In this document: positions 22,486 to 36,655 of the stretch, in pieces
Numbering within the stretch: the first letter of the stretch is position 1
How the letters are laid out: the number at the start of each line of letters is the position of its first letter
NCBI GenBank assembly: GCA_019843655.1
Contig: JACDQD010000010.1
Location: 1,178,001 to 1,242,000, forward strand
Origin: Lethocerus indicus
Taxonomy: Eukaryota > Arthropoda > Insecta > Hemiptera > Belostomatidae
DNA length: 64,000 nt
Direction: 5' to 3'
Translations under genes and position numbers: made by a program
The notes under the pieces: model-generated
Told to the model about the DNA's origin: nothing
What the model saw: the letters and a program-made list of their open reading frames with translations, nothing else
The model's database searches: none

Positions 22486-25400
22486 GTAAGGAACTTTATT
22501 AATTAGTAACAGTCATCAATATAATTCTTACGATCCCCGGGTGTTTCACGCAAAACAATGCACCCTTTTCAATTATAATAATTATAGCCTCGAGATCGGT
22601 CAAAAAAATTAATTTGTATGTTTATTTCAAAAATTACACTCCATACATTTGAAATACAATGATAACCTAAAATCGGTCGTTTGATTATTGTTAATGCTAA
22701 AGAGGACACCGTTGAATTTTGACTATTATTCCCAGAGGTGATTTTACACCGCTATTAATAATAATCATCTGTATAATAATGTCGATATATTTGAGTATTT
22801 TTTTCACAAAAACAAACCCATTCATGGACGAATCAATAATCCGCATCGTATATTTTAATTTCATATTATAATTCTGTGTATGGATTTTTTTTATCGAAGT
22901 ATGAATCTTAGGTAATAGCGTATGGAATATATTTCCTTCAGATATTGTGGGTGAATAATAACCATAATGTTCCGATTACGAGTAGTATATTACAAAAGCT
23001 GAAATTATTCTGTACGGTACTACACATACCGCTAATTGCACCAGATCCAATGATATCTTGTTAAACCGCCTACTATCAGTTTTATCGTACATGTCAATTA
23101 TGTTGGCGTATCATTTTATGCCGAGATAAAAAGTAAAGAAAATTCTGGAAATTCTACGAGCTCCATTCCTGACTACTGTCCATCCCGTACCCCTAAATAC
23201 TAAAGACTAATCCTGAATGCACGAACAATATCCTCATTTCATAATCTCATGGATAGCCGATAATATCGCCAGTAATTGTAGTATAAAGTAAATCATGTAA
23301 AAATGAATTGTTAATGCACTTTAAAAGTAATAAGTACCGCGTGGAGCTGGAATGCTTCTCTTTTCAAATTGATCATGCGAAGATATCAGTTTTGATCGGT
23401 GCATAAATATCTAGATGGAACAAAAATGTTTTTTAGTGAAGTAAAAAAATTATTATTCTCGGTGAATAGGTGAATTTCTACGATCTTCGATAATATCATA
23501 GGAATTTAAAACAATTTATAAAATTTGGTAGCGTATTTTGCTCTTAGGATTTTATAAGAAGTTGTTCTTCTAAGGCCATGCATCAAATCGCTGAATGCTA
23601 GTCGATTACGACCTCACTCCCTTGAAATTGTCCCCAAGGGCCCCATAATGAGCATATTTCTGGAAAGCTTTAACAGCCGATCAGATTTCGACCTATTTAA
23701 GATTTATTAAATAAGACATCAGAGTATACATTTTATTTATATAAGTACCACGGATTATATGACTCATGAATAGCTAGATTATTGTGTATAATAGGCACCG
23801 ATGTAATTCCCGTTTTATTCAAGTAAAGGGACAAGAAAACTGGTTAACAATAAAATAATAGTTAAGCGCATAACTGGCCACAGTTACCAATAGCGCTGAA
23901 CATATAAATAAAAATATGGACATAGATAAATTTATATTAAAAAAGGTGCTCGTTATGTTTGCGATAAGCCACCAATAATGCCGTATTATAGTTTTTGAAT
24001 ATCTTATCATCTTACGCCTAACGTTATTGCTGAAAGTACGCCATCGTTCTTATTATTGCGCAAGCCTAATAAAAACAAATGTACGTATCACACGTAACAC
24101 ACTGTATCACTGCGATGTTGAGGAATCGAAACCGGTCTAGCCCCGGAAAAAATTGGATGATATAAACCCTTATGATATTAATGCCGTATTAAATTAGTGT
24201 AATTTGTGGAATATCATCGCTGTTGTCTGTAATTTTGGGTCTAGATGCGCGTGTCTTCAGCTAAAGAAAAAATAGATTAGTGGAGATGGAACATCGAAAG
24301 AGTTACATATTATTGCTTGTTTCGTCCTTAGGCCTATTTATCTAGTTGTAGATCATTCTCTCCTCCAGATGGGTTTCAAAAATATTTACCCTAAATTGTA
24401 TCCCTAAATTAAAAATTTTTCAGTTTTGTCCCGAAATTCGATACTTTGGATTCGTCCAAAACTCCGTCAACAGTGATCCCCAGGTGAGATACACTTTTGC
24501 CGTTCGACTTAAGTTGAAAAGCAACTCGTTTCCGAGTAAAGCACCCTATCCCATTCCCGTTATCTCCTGACAGTGTGAGGAACCACTCAAGGGAATAACT
24601 TAATCCACTTATTCGGTGATAGCGAATCGCTGGGAGAAAACCCTACCTGTGAATGCCCTGTAAGCGTCTCCGGCTAGGGGTGCATCCGGACCCCTACCGC
24701 TGCTTTCACTGAAACTATATATAACATCTTGTTATACAGAACGTGGTTCCATTTCAGAAATTTTGTTTACGGATACATTTTAAACCGTCAGGTTATCCCC
24801 AATCCGATCAATATCGAGGTTGCCCGATTGATTCTTGTCGCAATTTGTAACACACTGCCGATAAATATTAATAAAATGGTGCACTCCTATTCTTATTTGT
24901 TATAATACCGCTGCGTACGTATGATAGACTGTTTTGCCTGGAAAAACTCTTTGAATAGTTTCGTCGATAAAAAAAAAAATTGTCGTATTCATATACAACA
25001 CTCAGTTTCAAGGGAGTATATTTTCTTTGAAAAATCCTGACCCTCAAAGAGCGGAGTTAACAATCAAGGGGTTTAAATTATGGCCGGGGTCGGGCAGAGG
25101 AAACTTATTCCCAGCAGACCGGGGGGGGGAGCCTCTCGGGTACGAGGAAACTGGATAGCGTTCAACACTTCTTGCAACTCACCCAGATTTATTGGTACGC
25201 AATACAGAATATATTACACTCTCGTGTGGATAAATAATGATTCGGTAATTTACCAGCCATTAATAACAATAACCGCATCATATGATCTGCTCTTTAAATG
25301 TAATGACGTTGCCTAAATCGCTCCGAGATACTATATTCTGGAAATTCTTTGCTTCTTTCCAAAGCTTAAAAGTAAAGGCTGCTTAAAATGCACAAACAAT

Positions 25401-25872
25401 GCAAATTATTAATCATTCTGGGTTAAATGCGTTTCTTCGTTTCCCCTGATTAAAACAGTGGATCTCTACAATAGATCGATATATAGTTATAATTTGGGGT
25501 CCTTTTATATTTTTTCCATTTTATTTTGAGTAATTTCCAAATAGTCTTACTGTAATCAAACAGGAAATTTTGAGAATTTGTAAACAAAAAAAAAACCATC
25601 AACAAAGCTCATTTAAAATGTTTAACCCGAGCGTCCAGCAAAAGAGTTGGCAATAATTTTAATATGATTCGAAAAATTTTCCCCGTGCCAAAAGCAATCT
25701 GGAACAGGGCCAAAAATGTTGCCATCAAACTTAGGACCGTCGCGAAAACTTTCAAGTTTTCTGTCAACTTTTTTGGTGTTCTCTTTGCTAAGTTGGGAAA
25801 TCTGCGACCACAGTACAGAATAGCTCTATGTTCATATTAATTACAAGAATGAACTGAATCTTATAGCCCACC

Positions 25873-25873
<1 letters not shown>

Positions 25874-25922
<49 letters not shown>
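25874..25922. repeat. (TA)n microsatellite
   Basis: About 24 TA units without interruption. It creates the false YIYIYI open frame on the minus strand. Confidence 0.97.
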
Positions 25923-25924
<2 letters not shown>

Positions 25925-26126
25925 GTATGTATTTTAAGGAATTACAGTCCAAATAAGGTTCCCAACACAAAGGAATGGTAAAACATACGAGAAGGTAAAC
26001 CCAATCTGTAGTACCTGTCTGGTCTTCGATGGTTTGGAATACCATATTTATTTCAATATTCTGTCTCCTCTCGCTGGTTTAGTTTTTACCACCACTGTTG
26101 GGATAGGTAATTATGCAGATGTTTAT

Positions 26127-26291
26127 GGTCATTGTCCGATTAGGAGGTTGTTTGAAAAGACGGCGCCCGCGATACTAAACGCAAGACTCGTAAGTGTTGC
26201 GGGCTTAGTATCTACAAAAATTGGGCGACTTACTCCAATGCGGTACCCATAGCCGGGGTCCTGCTTAACTTACAGAAACGTTTGATTTTTA
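26127..26291 (+). repeat. Dispersed hairpin repeat, copy A
   Basis: It is closely similar to 36482-36655. The core GGAGGTTGTTTGAAAAGACG runs into a 42-base hairpin (26171-26212) with outer stem GATACTAA/TTAGTATC and inner stem CGCAA/TTGCG. Similarity resumes at AACTTACAGAAACGTTTGAT. Immediately upstream (26062-26091) is a scrap of the Penelope-like terminal repeat. Confidence 0.75.
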
Positions 26292-29200
26292 TTAACTACT
26301 TGCATCTTAGTAAAAAATATTACTGAAAATTATTTTGAACCTGGTTAAAAGAAAAATAATACTTTCTAAAGCTATATTCTATAGGAATGGTCAAATAATA
26401 ATGTTAGTATTGCGGTATATTCAGTGAATACCTTCATGTATATACTCACATTTTCCACTTATATTCCCTGTATACTGACCAGGAGATCTTCAGCAACTTG
26501 ATATCAATAGAGACACGCAACGTGTAACTACAGGTCTAGAGGCACTTCTATAATGAAACCGTTTGTTTCCCGTTATTCTTGTTCCCGGTATAAACTAGAC
26601 GTAGCGGAGAAGGACTTACCCCCTTATAATTTACTTGTTGTCGCCAACCAATATTGAATCTGAAAACGTAAGAAATAAAGAACCGCGACTGTATTCTGCG
26701 ATCCTGAAACTTGATTACTTCAACAGGCCGAAATTTATCCAAAATTGCGTTTAGACTAGTGAAGTGACACTGCAAACAGATTGCTGCAGAAGCCTGTCTG
26801 TTAAAGACCAATTTAACACCAGCAGACAGAAGATCGCAACAAGAGTAATATTACGACCGAAACGGTCACTGGATATAAATAGTATGTGGTTTATAACCGA
26901 GAAAACTTCCAACAGAACGAAATGTACATGTCAGGAACAATTGTAGGGACGTATAATTATTACTTCTACCTTTTTCGTTATTTGCAATAATCCAATTTAA
27001 CTTCACTCCAATTCTAGTTTACTCGGAGTATGTAAGAAAAGATTAATTATTCATGTAACAGTCAATTTTTTCCATAGTTGAATTTTTTCCATTGCGCACC
27101 CCCAAGAATTTTAACACGAATTTCCAATACTTTTGTTTCTGAAATAGTATTAAATTAAATATCCGGCCTTCGCGGTGAATGAAAGCCCCTTTCTTATCCG
27201 TTTTATCGAATGAAATTACAGAGAGGGAAAAAGGGAGCACTTTGATGTCGGACTTATTACAACGGCTTATTGAAATTTCAGTGTTTTGTTTCCCATCTAA
27301 CTCGCTCTGTCAAATGGATTACGTTGGGGGATAAAGGGATAGAAAGGAATGGGAACTAACGTTATATAATTTCTGATTTTACAGCCATTTACGCTCTTCT
27401 AATGACACGAGGCGGTATGCGACGCCAAAGACGAATTAGGTCTATATTTTTAATTTAAAAAAGAAATTTTAACGCCTCTACACAAATGCTGGATAGCTGA
27501 AAAAAATCATTTCAGTACAGAAATTAGTGATAATAAATAACTGTTACAGTGGCATTATTTGGTAAATGAGAAGTCGAAAACCAACCACGCGCGAAACGCG
27601 ATTAAGACGGGCGACGATAACGTCTGCATAAATGTTAAAATTAAAGAGGAACGGCAAGTCAAGGTAAATGGAAATTCCGAGGACGTTATCTAATTAGGGG
27701 GAAGTGATTAGCATCGAAGAAGGAAATTCGTCTGACGTGATGCTGACCGCTTTCCAGTCACTCTTTTATCGCGAATCCTACTTCAGTCTCTTATACAAAT
27801 TTAGATTAGATTATAAAATTTACAAAAAGTGAGCGTTGATTATAATGTCTTGTTATGTTCATTAGAGACGGAGGGATATTTTTATAAATGCACTGAGCAC
27901 GTATTTTTGTTTGTAAACATTGCCCAGATCTTCACAGAATTACACACCTGAATTATTGTATAGAGAAATTTGACAAAAGCAGTATTTCATGGAAGTGCTA
28001 TTTCCATCTACGAAACACGTTCGGCACAGCCAGTAAATTATTATCCTTCATCATAGAACTTTCGTTAATTCTCCTCCTCGGCTATTTTCAGCGTCCAATT
28101 TTCCGAAAGTTGTGTGTTTTGAATTTGCCAACATTCAAATAGCCCTGTATACGAAAACTTAAATGTTTTAACCGCTATTATAACCACCAGAGTTCACCTC
28201 CCCCTCCACCAGATAAACATTGAAATGAGTTTTTGACACACTTCGATAATATCTCCTGTTTACATTTACCTAGTATCACGACTAGAGTCGAAAGCGTCCG
28301 TTATGAATATTAATTTGCCGAGTATCATTCATAACTTTATCGCCGTAATTATCAATTTTCTCTATTAATTTCCTAGATGCATCTTTTATTTAACGATAAA
28401 AATCGTAGAAGGTACATCTGAAGGTCTTTTTCATAACTATAAGCCAATTGGCAATAAGTAGCAATCGCCCGCATGGAATATTTTTAATTAGTTACGACCT
28501 GTTAATGTAAGAAAATAACTCGGGAACAGTCTCCACTTGTATTACATCTTATAAGGCGCCCCGGAACTCCATTGACCAGGGATTAAGGGATTCCCTTAAC
28601 GGTTGATATCGAACCCCGCGGGGCCAATGAAAGCTAATCCCCAATCCTACTATTTCAGTGATAAACTATTCAGGCAAGTGGCTGTTAGTTCTCTTGAATT
28701 TGCAATTAACTTAACAATCTTTAGTACGCGGTCATTGTTAAAATTAACTGCGTTCATTAGTAAATTATTTGACCCCAAATTCTTTATTCTAAATTCGTTA
28801 TATTTAGAATTATTTTCCGTACAACGCCTCCGTAATCTCTTTGGAATCCGAAATTCAGGTCAGTCAATAATTGGTAAATTTCTGTTGTTTTCACCGGACA
28901 CTACGCGTCGTAAGCCTCATTAATAAGTTAGGTGTTATACAGAATAGAGGAAAATTGTTATTAACACTCATGCGATATTCTGCTTCCACTCGTTTATTTT
29001 ATTTTTTCTCTTATTGCTATACTAGTCAGAATTTAAAATTTCGTGTACCAATTCTATTAATACATGAGCACAAGAGTTTCCTTCTGCTATGTGGGAATAT
29101 ATAGTATATAGGACGTTATGTGAGAAGTTTGTGGTTACAGTTGTGTCTTTTAATAGTGCGCTCATTATGATCACAGATGCTTTGTTAGGTGTTCAATACG

Positions 29201-32200
29201 GGGTTTTCCCAACTGCTCGGCTAACAGCATAATAACTACTGACGAAGCTGTAACCGACTTAGCTTGGGGCCGAACCAACGAGATAAGTCACAAAGTTACA
29301 AGGGCCGTGATAAAATCGCGACGCGCCGCATCCATCCATTCCACTTGCGCCGAATTACCTCCAACAAAAGTCCGATGATGTTAAAACGGAACTTTAAATT
29401 CTGCGGGTTCCGGTCCGGAGAACCGCCATTGTCTCGGCGGCGTGAAGCGACCGCAACAGAGCTCCGTCAGTGCTAATGTCTCTCGGGGAACAACTAACTT
29501 CGGCTCTCATCCAATTCTGCCCTGTTCTAACTTTGAACTGGAAAATGTTTCATTTCATAAACTGTTCTGAACCGACCGGAATATACATATCATTTTTATG
29601 AATATCACGTATCTGGGGACGGACATAGCGCCTACCTGAATGTTAGAGAATTCTAATGTTTAATTACTGCATAATTTAAAAATAGAGATGAAAGATTTCC
29701 AAAACAAAATTCTCTAGACGACATTATTTGGGCATTGTAAAAATAGAATGATGTTCAACTAGCACTAGTAACAAATAGAGAATATCCGAGGAGGGACCCC
29801 ACTGACTTTCCCCAAATTTTTAAATTTATTTAATTATTTACTTTGTATATTATTAAATCGCTAACTTTAACTCTCTGTTACTATAAAATTATAAATTGTT
29901 AACTGAAATCGGAAACAATGTAACGGAGGACGGAATATTAGTGGGGGCAGAGAAAAATCCCAAAGGTGTGGCAAAGTATCGATACTATTTTGGGAATAAT
30001 GGAAGGGGTTATCAGGTACAAATATAGCTTCTACGTACTCGTGCTACTACGGGGAAAACGGCTCAGAGCTATGAAAATATGTAACGCTATTTACCACCTG
30101 AGTTTCGAAACTCTGCCAAAATCGCAAATAATAAAAATGATTATGCGAACGAATATGTCCAAAGTGATTTGGGTTTTTTTTGAGAACATGCTACACTCTA
30201 TTGTTTAACGTAAATTGATTTTTCTACACAGTTATTTTTTGGATAAAATTCCTTATTTGAGGTTATTCCAATCATGACTTCTCCCTTATGCCTCCGAGGG
30301 GAGAACCATATTACAATGGTTATTACAGAAGACAGTTTAGTAAACGGAAAAGCGTCTTTTTTCGCCAACGGAAAATGATTTACGGCAACCGTGGAACTTG
30401 TGTTTGAAACCGCGTGTAACCGCTCAGTTTCTTTGAAGACCCCAATCTAAAATTAGGTTTACGCTTCGTTTTCTGAATGTTCCGAATTTATTCGCCCCTC
30501 TGATTCAAAGGATTTGTTGATCTGATCCCACCGCGGCTAGCGGTCAAATGGAATTCCTTCCGTTCAGTTCGTTTGTTTATAATTCATTTGTACGTGTCTG
30601 ACCAGTAATTTACAACAATTCAAGAAGAGATACTAAGAGATAAATACTAGGAATATGACATATTCATCAATAAAGAATATTTTTATTTCTGTAAATAATT
30701 TATTGTAATAAGTAGATAGCTTATATTGTGTATATGAAAAAACTAATCTAAGCGAAGTAAAATGATCGCTAAATACTCTCATTTTGTGAGATTATCTAAG
30801 AATAATGGTTTATTACTACGAACGATTCTGTTTTATTGAAATAGATTGAGGTGTTGTTCGTAATTGTGGTCGCAATTTTGAACTATTCCTCAATTCAAGA
30901 ACTTTATTTCGTGATCCGGCACTGAATAGGTTTAATATATAACCTAGTTAACTTCTTACTTAGGAGGGTATCGAAAGTCGTTCCGAAACTGAAATTATTG
31001 TTCTTTGTATTCCTCGAGGCAATAAATATTTATAACGTTAAATGTAAAACATCATCATTTCGGCTTAGTATTTTAACGTCTGTTGGCTGCCAACGAAGCA
31101 GCCCCCCTTTTAGAAACAGAAAATCAGGCGAGGGACATTCCGAGCATTACGGACAGAAATGAATGTTAACAGCTTAAAAGGAAATATATTCGGTATGCGA
31201 GGCGTTCTTGATATATTCAGACTATTCCCCGAGTCTTGGTATCAGTGAAAAGGAAAAATATTTTTTGAACGGTAGAAGAGCGATGCGAAGAAAGGGGTAA
31301 GATTTGTCACGTTCGGTGTAGATTTTTCATGTCTAATATTTCCGGTTTGGATCATTCCGGTTATTGCCTGGCCGGCGGGATTATTTCGCCGCGACGAATT
31401 TCCTTTTCCCCCGGTTTAAGTATCACCCCGTGGAGCGTAGGCAATTGAAATGATAGAGCACCGGCTCGTGAACGCGACGGAGGGGGAGAAAAAAAAACCA
31501 GAGCACAATACATCGAAATTCCCCCGCGTAATATAATACGTATACCTGCACAATATGCGAGGCAATATTGTAGCCGAATGTGACACGTTTATTTATACGA
31601 GATATCTCATCTGTTCAAGAAGTTCTTTTCCGTACAGAATATGAGACGTGTGATTCCGCTTATTCACACACAAACACCCATACTATTCAACGGCTTTTTA
31701 AACTTATTGTGATTTTTAATGTTTCGTCAATTGTTTTTACAATCTACCCAAACAGCTATTAGTGTACTTTCAAGTACCACGAAGTACCAATTCCGATACG
31801 GAATCTCGACCCATCTAATCTTTATATTCATCTTTAATATGTATGGAAACGTCTCCACTTCTTTTGGGGGTGCCTGGGGCCTTATGTCCGTCACTGCTTC
31901 ACATAGATACATTAACCCATACAAGATGTTCAGGATCTAATGCACCGAACTCCGAGAGTTCGCAGATAAAATACTTTTGTTTGGAAAAGTTCTTTTGAAT
32001 CCTGTAGAGTCGACAGGGTTTGGTTGAATTTAGAGGCGGCCTTTAGGAAGCTTAGTGGCCCATTGTAAAAGGCTCGAATTGGAGTTGCCAATAAAGCTCA
32101 TGGGATCAATGACTTTTAACTTTACGCCTGAAAAGTAAATCCGGTACAGGAGGTTTCAGTACTTCGCTTGAAATAAGCTTGAAGAGAGAAATAGTATATC

Positions 32201-32471
32201 TTCTGGGTTTTCTCCCGTTAACAAAGTACCTTGTAAAGAATAAGGCCCATTGTGATGTTTCGGATGGTAATTCCCAGAGTCTATCCGTATATTTCAAACC
32301 TTTCCACGCGTGAATTGTTTTTAAAGAATTTTTGAAATTGTAATGAGCCCAAAATTATATAATGAAGGGCGATATAAACAGAGGTGGCGGCCGTCGCAAA
32401 TTTGCGGCCCCGATAAACCTCGTCAATGACTTTATCGACATTGTTCCAGGACGGGTTTTAAAGCCGGCTCC

Positions 32472-32502
32472 GACACAAACACACGCGCGCACACAAACAC
32501 AC
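32472..32502. repeat. CA-rich simple sequence
   Basis: Interrupted (CA)n/(CG)n run, about 30 bases. Confidence 0.8.
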
Positions 32503-35500
32503 CAACTGATACGATAATAGAGTCCATGTTGTCACGAGCATTTCCAAGTTTAACACGCGTTTAATAATACGGCGTCCGCGTCCCCACCCGCCAATACCGA
32601 ACAACAACACCGATGGACTGGCTCAGTTTCCTTTGAGTGTACCTTTTGGACTAGCTCGTAGTCGCCTAACTAATACGCGGTTAGTGCCCACCTGTTAGTA
32701 GCAGTAGTGTTACTCGTAAACAAACCGTGGCGGAGGACTCAGTTTATATACTTAAGAATATCACTTCAGAAAATCACTTTCGCGATCGTCCCAACTCCAT
32801 GATTTCATCCTACAAATCTTCAGAAGCACTCTGTCTGCAAATCAGTGAACTGTTTACGTACTTCAGCATCCTGTCTACACTAGGCTGTCCGGAATTTTTG
32901 CGGGGTATTAATTTATTTAAATTTACTTTAAACAATTTCGAGTTCGTATGAAACTGAAACGATACAGTGTGCCGGCTTGAATACCTGTATGATGCTTATT
33001 AGGGTTTGTAATACAGTCATTCTTGTGATCTTTAGACTTGGTTTTTTGCCTAAAATGCATAAAATCCAGAAACAAAAATTGGAAATAAATTAATATTTCC
33101 GCAGTAGGAAATAACCGATGGAGGTACGAAGCGACGGCATCTCACGTTAATCGATTACCTGTCCCCGGAGGGTTGTCTAGACTTGCCACGCTTGCAGTTA
33201 TAATAAGGGATAAGCGCTCTTGAAATCGGCAACTTATAGAATTTCTGTTTCACAGTTTTTCCGGATCAGGAAAAAACAATATAATTTTTGGTATCGCGAA
33301 TTGAGTGATACGGGGAAACGATTGTTGCGTCAACATCTTCAGATCGTAACTTCTGTATAGGGCTCTCTCTGGAATCAACTAAAACATCTCTAAAATCATA
33401 AAGATATCAACTATATATTATTTACAGATATGTTCATTTCATTGCACACCTTTTAAGAGATAAATAATAGCCATTAAAATACATTTTAATGTTATTAAAA
33501 GTAGTCTTAAACAAATAATTCTTTGAAATATTGCCCTGTATTATTTTATTCTGAACGAAAATATTTTGGGTACTTCGGAACATAATTATTTGGTCTAGAT
33601 TTGCTAGAAGTTCTGGTATTGAAGAATACAATTCCGTCATTTCGCGATAGAAATGCTATTAAGCCGTCCTTGAGATATCTAGTTCACGTCACCGGCGAAA
33701 TCACACCGCACTGACGTATTCGTTTCGACTTTTGCATGCGTAATTCCTAAAGAATTTCGAAGCTCTCCCCCCAGGTTTTAATTATTTTTGTCGATGCCAG
33801 TTTGATGCCTAGTTCGATGGAACGCCCACAGCGCCAAAAAATAGGTGTTTCTATCTGTCTTCTCTTCTGTGATGGTCGGGATTAGCAAGAATATACTCTT
33901 GTGGAAACTTTTTGTCTGAACCATTGGCTGATTCATTACTTAATCCGGATAATCTAAAATTTGGATCCCTTCCTGTAAGCCCTTTTGTACCTGTTCCGCT
34001 ATTGATTGCTCGATTACCTGCTAGGGAATTATAGTTGTTGTAGAAGATTTAATGGGGGGCCCTGGAAAGGTCAGGCCCTCAGTTGAAAGCAACAGCAATT
34101 AGCGAGTTAAACTTGTTACAGAAACTTCGCCACCTTAAGTAAATGTAGTCTGACCCTGCGAAACCAAACTTCTTCACTTTTCCAGAAAAGTAAATGCGGG
34201 GAAAATAATTAGGTGAACAAACTTAATTTTTCTGTATTAGAGACCCATTACGGCAGTCAACTAACAGCCTTTAGTAGCTTTAAAATAATATACAGGCATT
34301 AAGATTTGTTCTTGTTTCCTGTCTTGTATTTGAATGAACTGTTTTCTGTTAAAATTAACGAAAAAAGTGCAAATCAAAAATCTCCAGAAAATTAGAACCG
34401 CGTTAGAATTCGGTTCGTTAGTTCCTTCCTAATGAATAATTTCTGGACACAATGTAGATATAAGGCCAAAATGAATTGCGAAATTTATTCATTGTGGAAA
34501 TGAAATTGGCTGATAATGGAAGCATTACCTGTAATCAGCACATGATGACTCGGTTGCGATTTATTCTATCGATTGAAAACTTGAATAATTTGAATCACGA
34601 GTGGTTCTGAAAGATGGGCTTCAGTTATTTGATCGTAGAGAAGCATTGAGCTTTTTGTCTTCCAACTTGAACTACGTTATTCGCCGCTGCGAAGTACGTC
34701 CTGCGGGGGGTAACAAGACGGGTCACGCGACAGAGGCGTGATGAAATTCAGGCGAAATTGCGTCGTCAGTGGCACAGAAATCGTTTCCAGTAAGAACTGA
34801 ATTTAGCGCTGGGGGGAAAATTATACAATTTTTTTCCTCCTCTGAATAAACATTATGAACGTCACCGATTTGAAGAGCGGTCTCCATTAATACGTAAAAA
34901 TTCACGCGAGGCAGGTTTAGACGTCCTTCTATGGACAGATAATCGATCAGCGTTACTGTTGCTTCTTGCCATAACTTATTTCTTACTACGAAAATATTAT
35001 CTAACATGAACTATTCATTAATTTTAAATTTACCTTTGATGGTTTTAATTATGTATAAAATTCTTGGTAAATTAGCACCTTATTCTATGTGAGAAGCAAT
35101 ATTATGTTTAGCCATTTTGTGACTATTATATATTCAAACGGAACTAGCAAATTGAAACATAACTACTTTATGTTGCACTCATTTTTAATTTAGTGTTTGA
35201 TAATCAAACGTTAATGCGAAACAGCCGCTTGGTATGAGAGTGCGTTTGAAGGAAGCAGCCTGTGAAACGTTCCGATGCTAAACCCGCAACAATTGTACGT
35301 AGATCTAGAAAGTGTTTGGAGCGCCGGTATTTTTATGAGCCTTTTCACGGCTGGCCTATCGGGAAATCCTGCTATAGTGTTCCTCGCATAGTATAGTTTT
35401 TATCCTTTTTCTGGTTCATTTTCTTTTCTGGGTGGCATTCGTGAAAGTTTTTCCTCCCAATACCGCCTTTACTAATGACCGGGCCTTCAGATATTTCTTT

Positions 35501-36481
35501 TGCCTGCACATTCTATAACCTACTCGGTGTTAGCTTTGAGTTTTCTCCAACGCGCTATTTCCGCTCGGATTCCGCTTCAATCTTCTCAGACGTCCAGCAC
35601 ACGTGGTAAGGACGGTACGATTTCATATATAGTTTTATATGGGGGTTGTAGGGGGTATTTGCGGTGAAATCGCGGCATGGGACGTTGGGAGGACTCCATT
35701 ATTCATTGGGCCGAGGAATCCCCCTTATCGAATGTAGCCTGGAGGAACGTTTCTTGAATTTTATTATGAGAGAAATGGAAATATATATTTCCTCAATATA
35801 TATACATATATATTTATATTTATATACTAGAACAACACGCCCTATTATTATTATACAGTGGCGAAAATGCGTCATTGATCACATCGACTGTTAGAGTTGA
35901 GATATAATGCTTTGGAATAAATATGGTCCAAAAGTTTCATATGTTTGCAGTTTTATGTTAACATTTATTTTGGGGAACGCATAATTTTTTTAAACTCAGA
36001 TATTCTCAAATATTTTTCAAACAGAATTGTTGACAGGATACGCTTAAATAGAATCTAAATGTAGTCTATAGTCTGTAATGTATTTCACACTATTCGTTCC
36101 CAAATATTAATTACATCTGCCGCTTACTCTAAGGTCAATATCATCATATTTATATAATCGATCCTTAGTTGCTTATAATACAATTTCGATCATAACTTCT
36201 ATTATTAAAATTTTATGGCCTTATAAGTCCTACAGATTAATTTAAGGAATAATATTATAAAAGATTGTGTGAACGTGTTCGGACAAGGGCGTAGAAGTGG
36301 ATCTGGGTTTTAGAGTTATGAATAAATGCATATATATGAAGCGACGGCCTTAGCCCGCTTTATCCATTTTTCCTTATATGTATGCAGTGACAAAATTGTG
36401 CGTACAAATGTTACGGCGATTGGTAAAAAGTACAAGAACATGTCCAAGAATACAGATTGTAAATTACTGACACACGGTCAG

Positions 36482-36655
36482 GGTCATTGGCTGATTGGGA
36501 GGTTGTTTGAAATGACGGCGCCCACGATACTAAACGCAAGACTTGTAAGTGTTGCGGGCTTAGTATCTGCAAACATTAGGCAATGTGTTTTCTTTCTGGT
36601 ACTTCATTCTCAACTTTCAGTTATCCTTAACTTTCAGAAACGTTTCATGTTTATT
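36482..36655 (+). repeat. Dispersed hairpin repeat, copy B
   Basis: Second copy of the 26.1-kb repeat. Its 42-base hairpin (36526-36567) differs from copy A at only one base (loop). A scrap of the Penelope-like terminal repeat (36721-36751) lies about 70 bases downstream. Confidence 0.75.

Noticed and set aside
25788..26045. Minus-strand frame with an (IY)n tract
   Set aside because: Direct translation of the (TA)n microsatellite.
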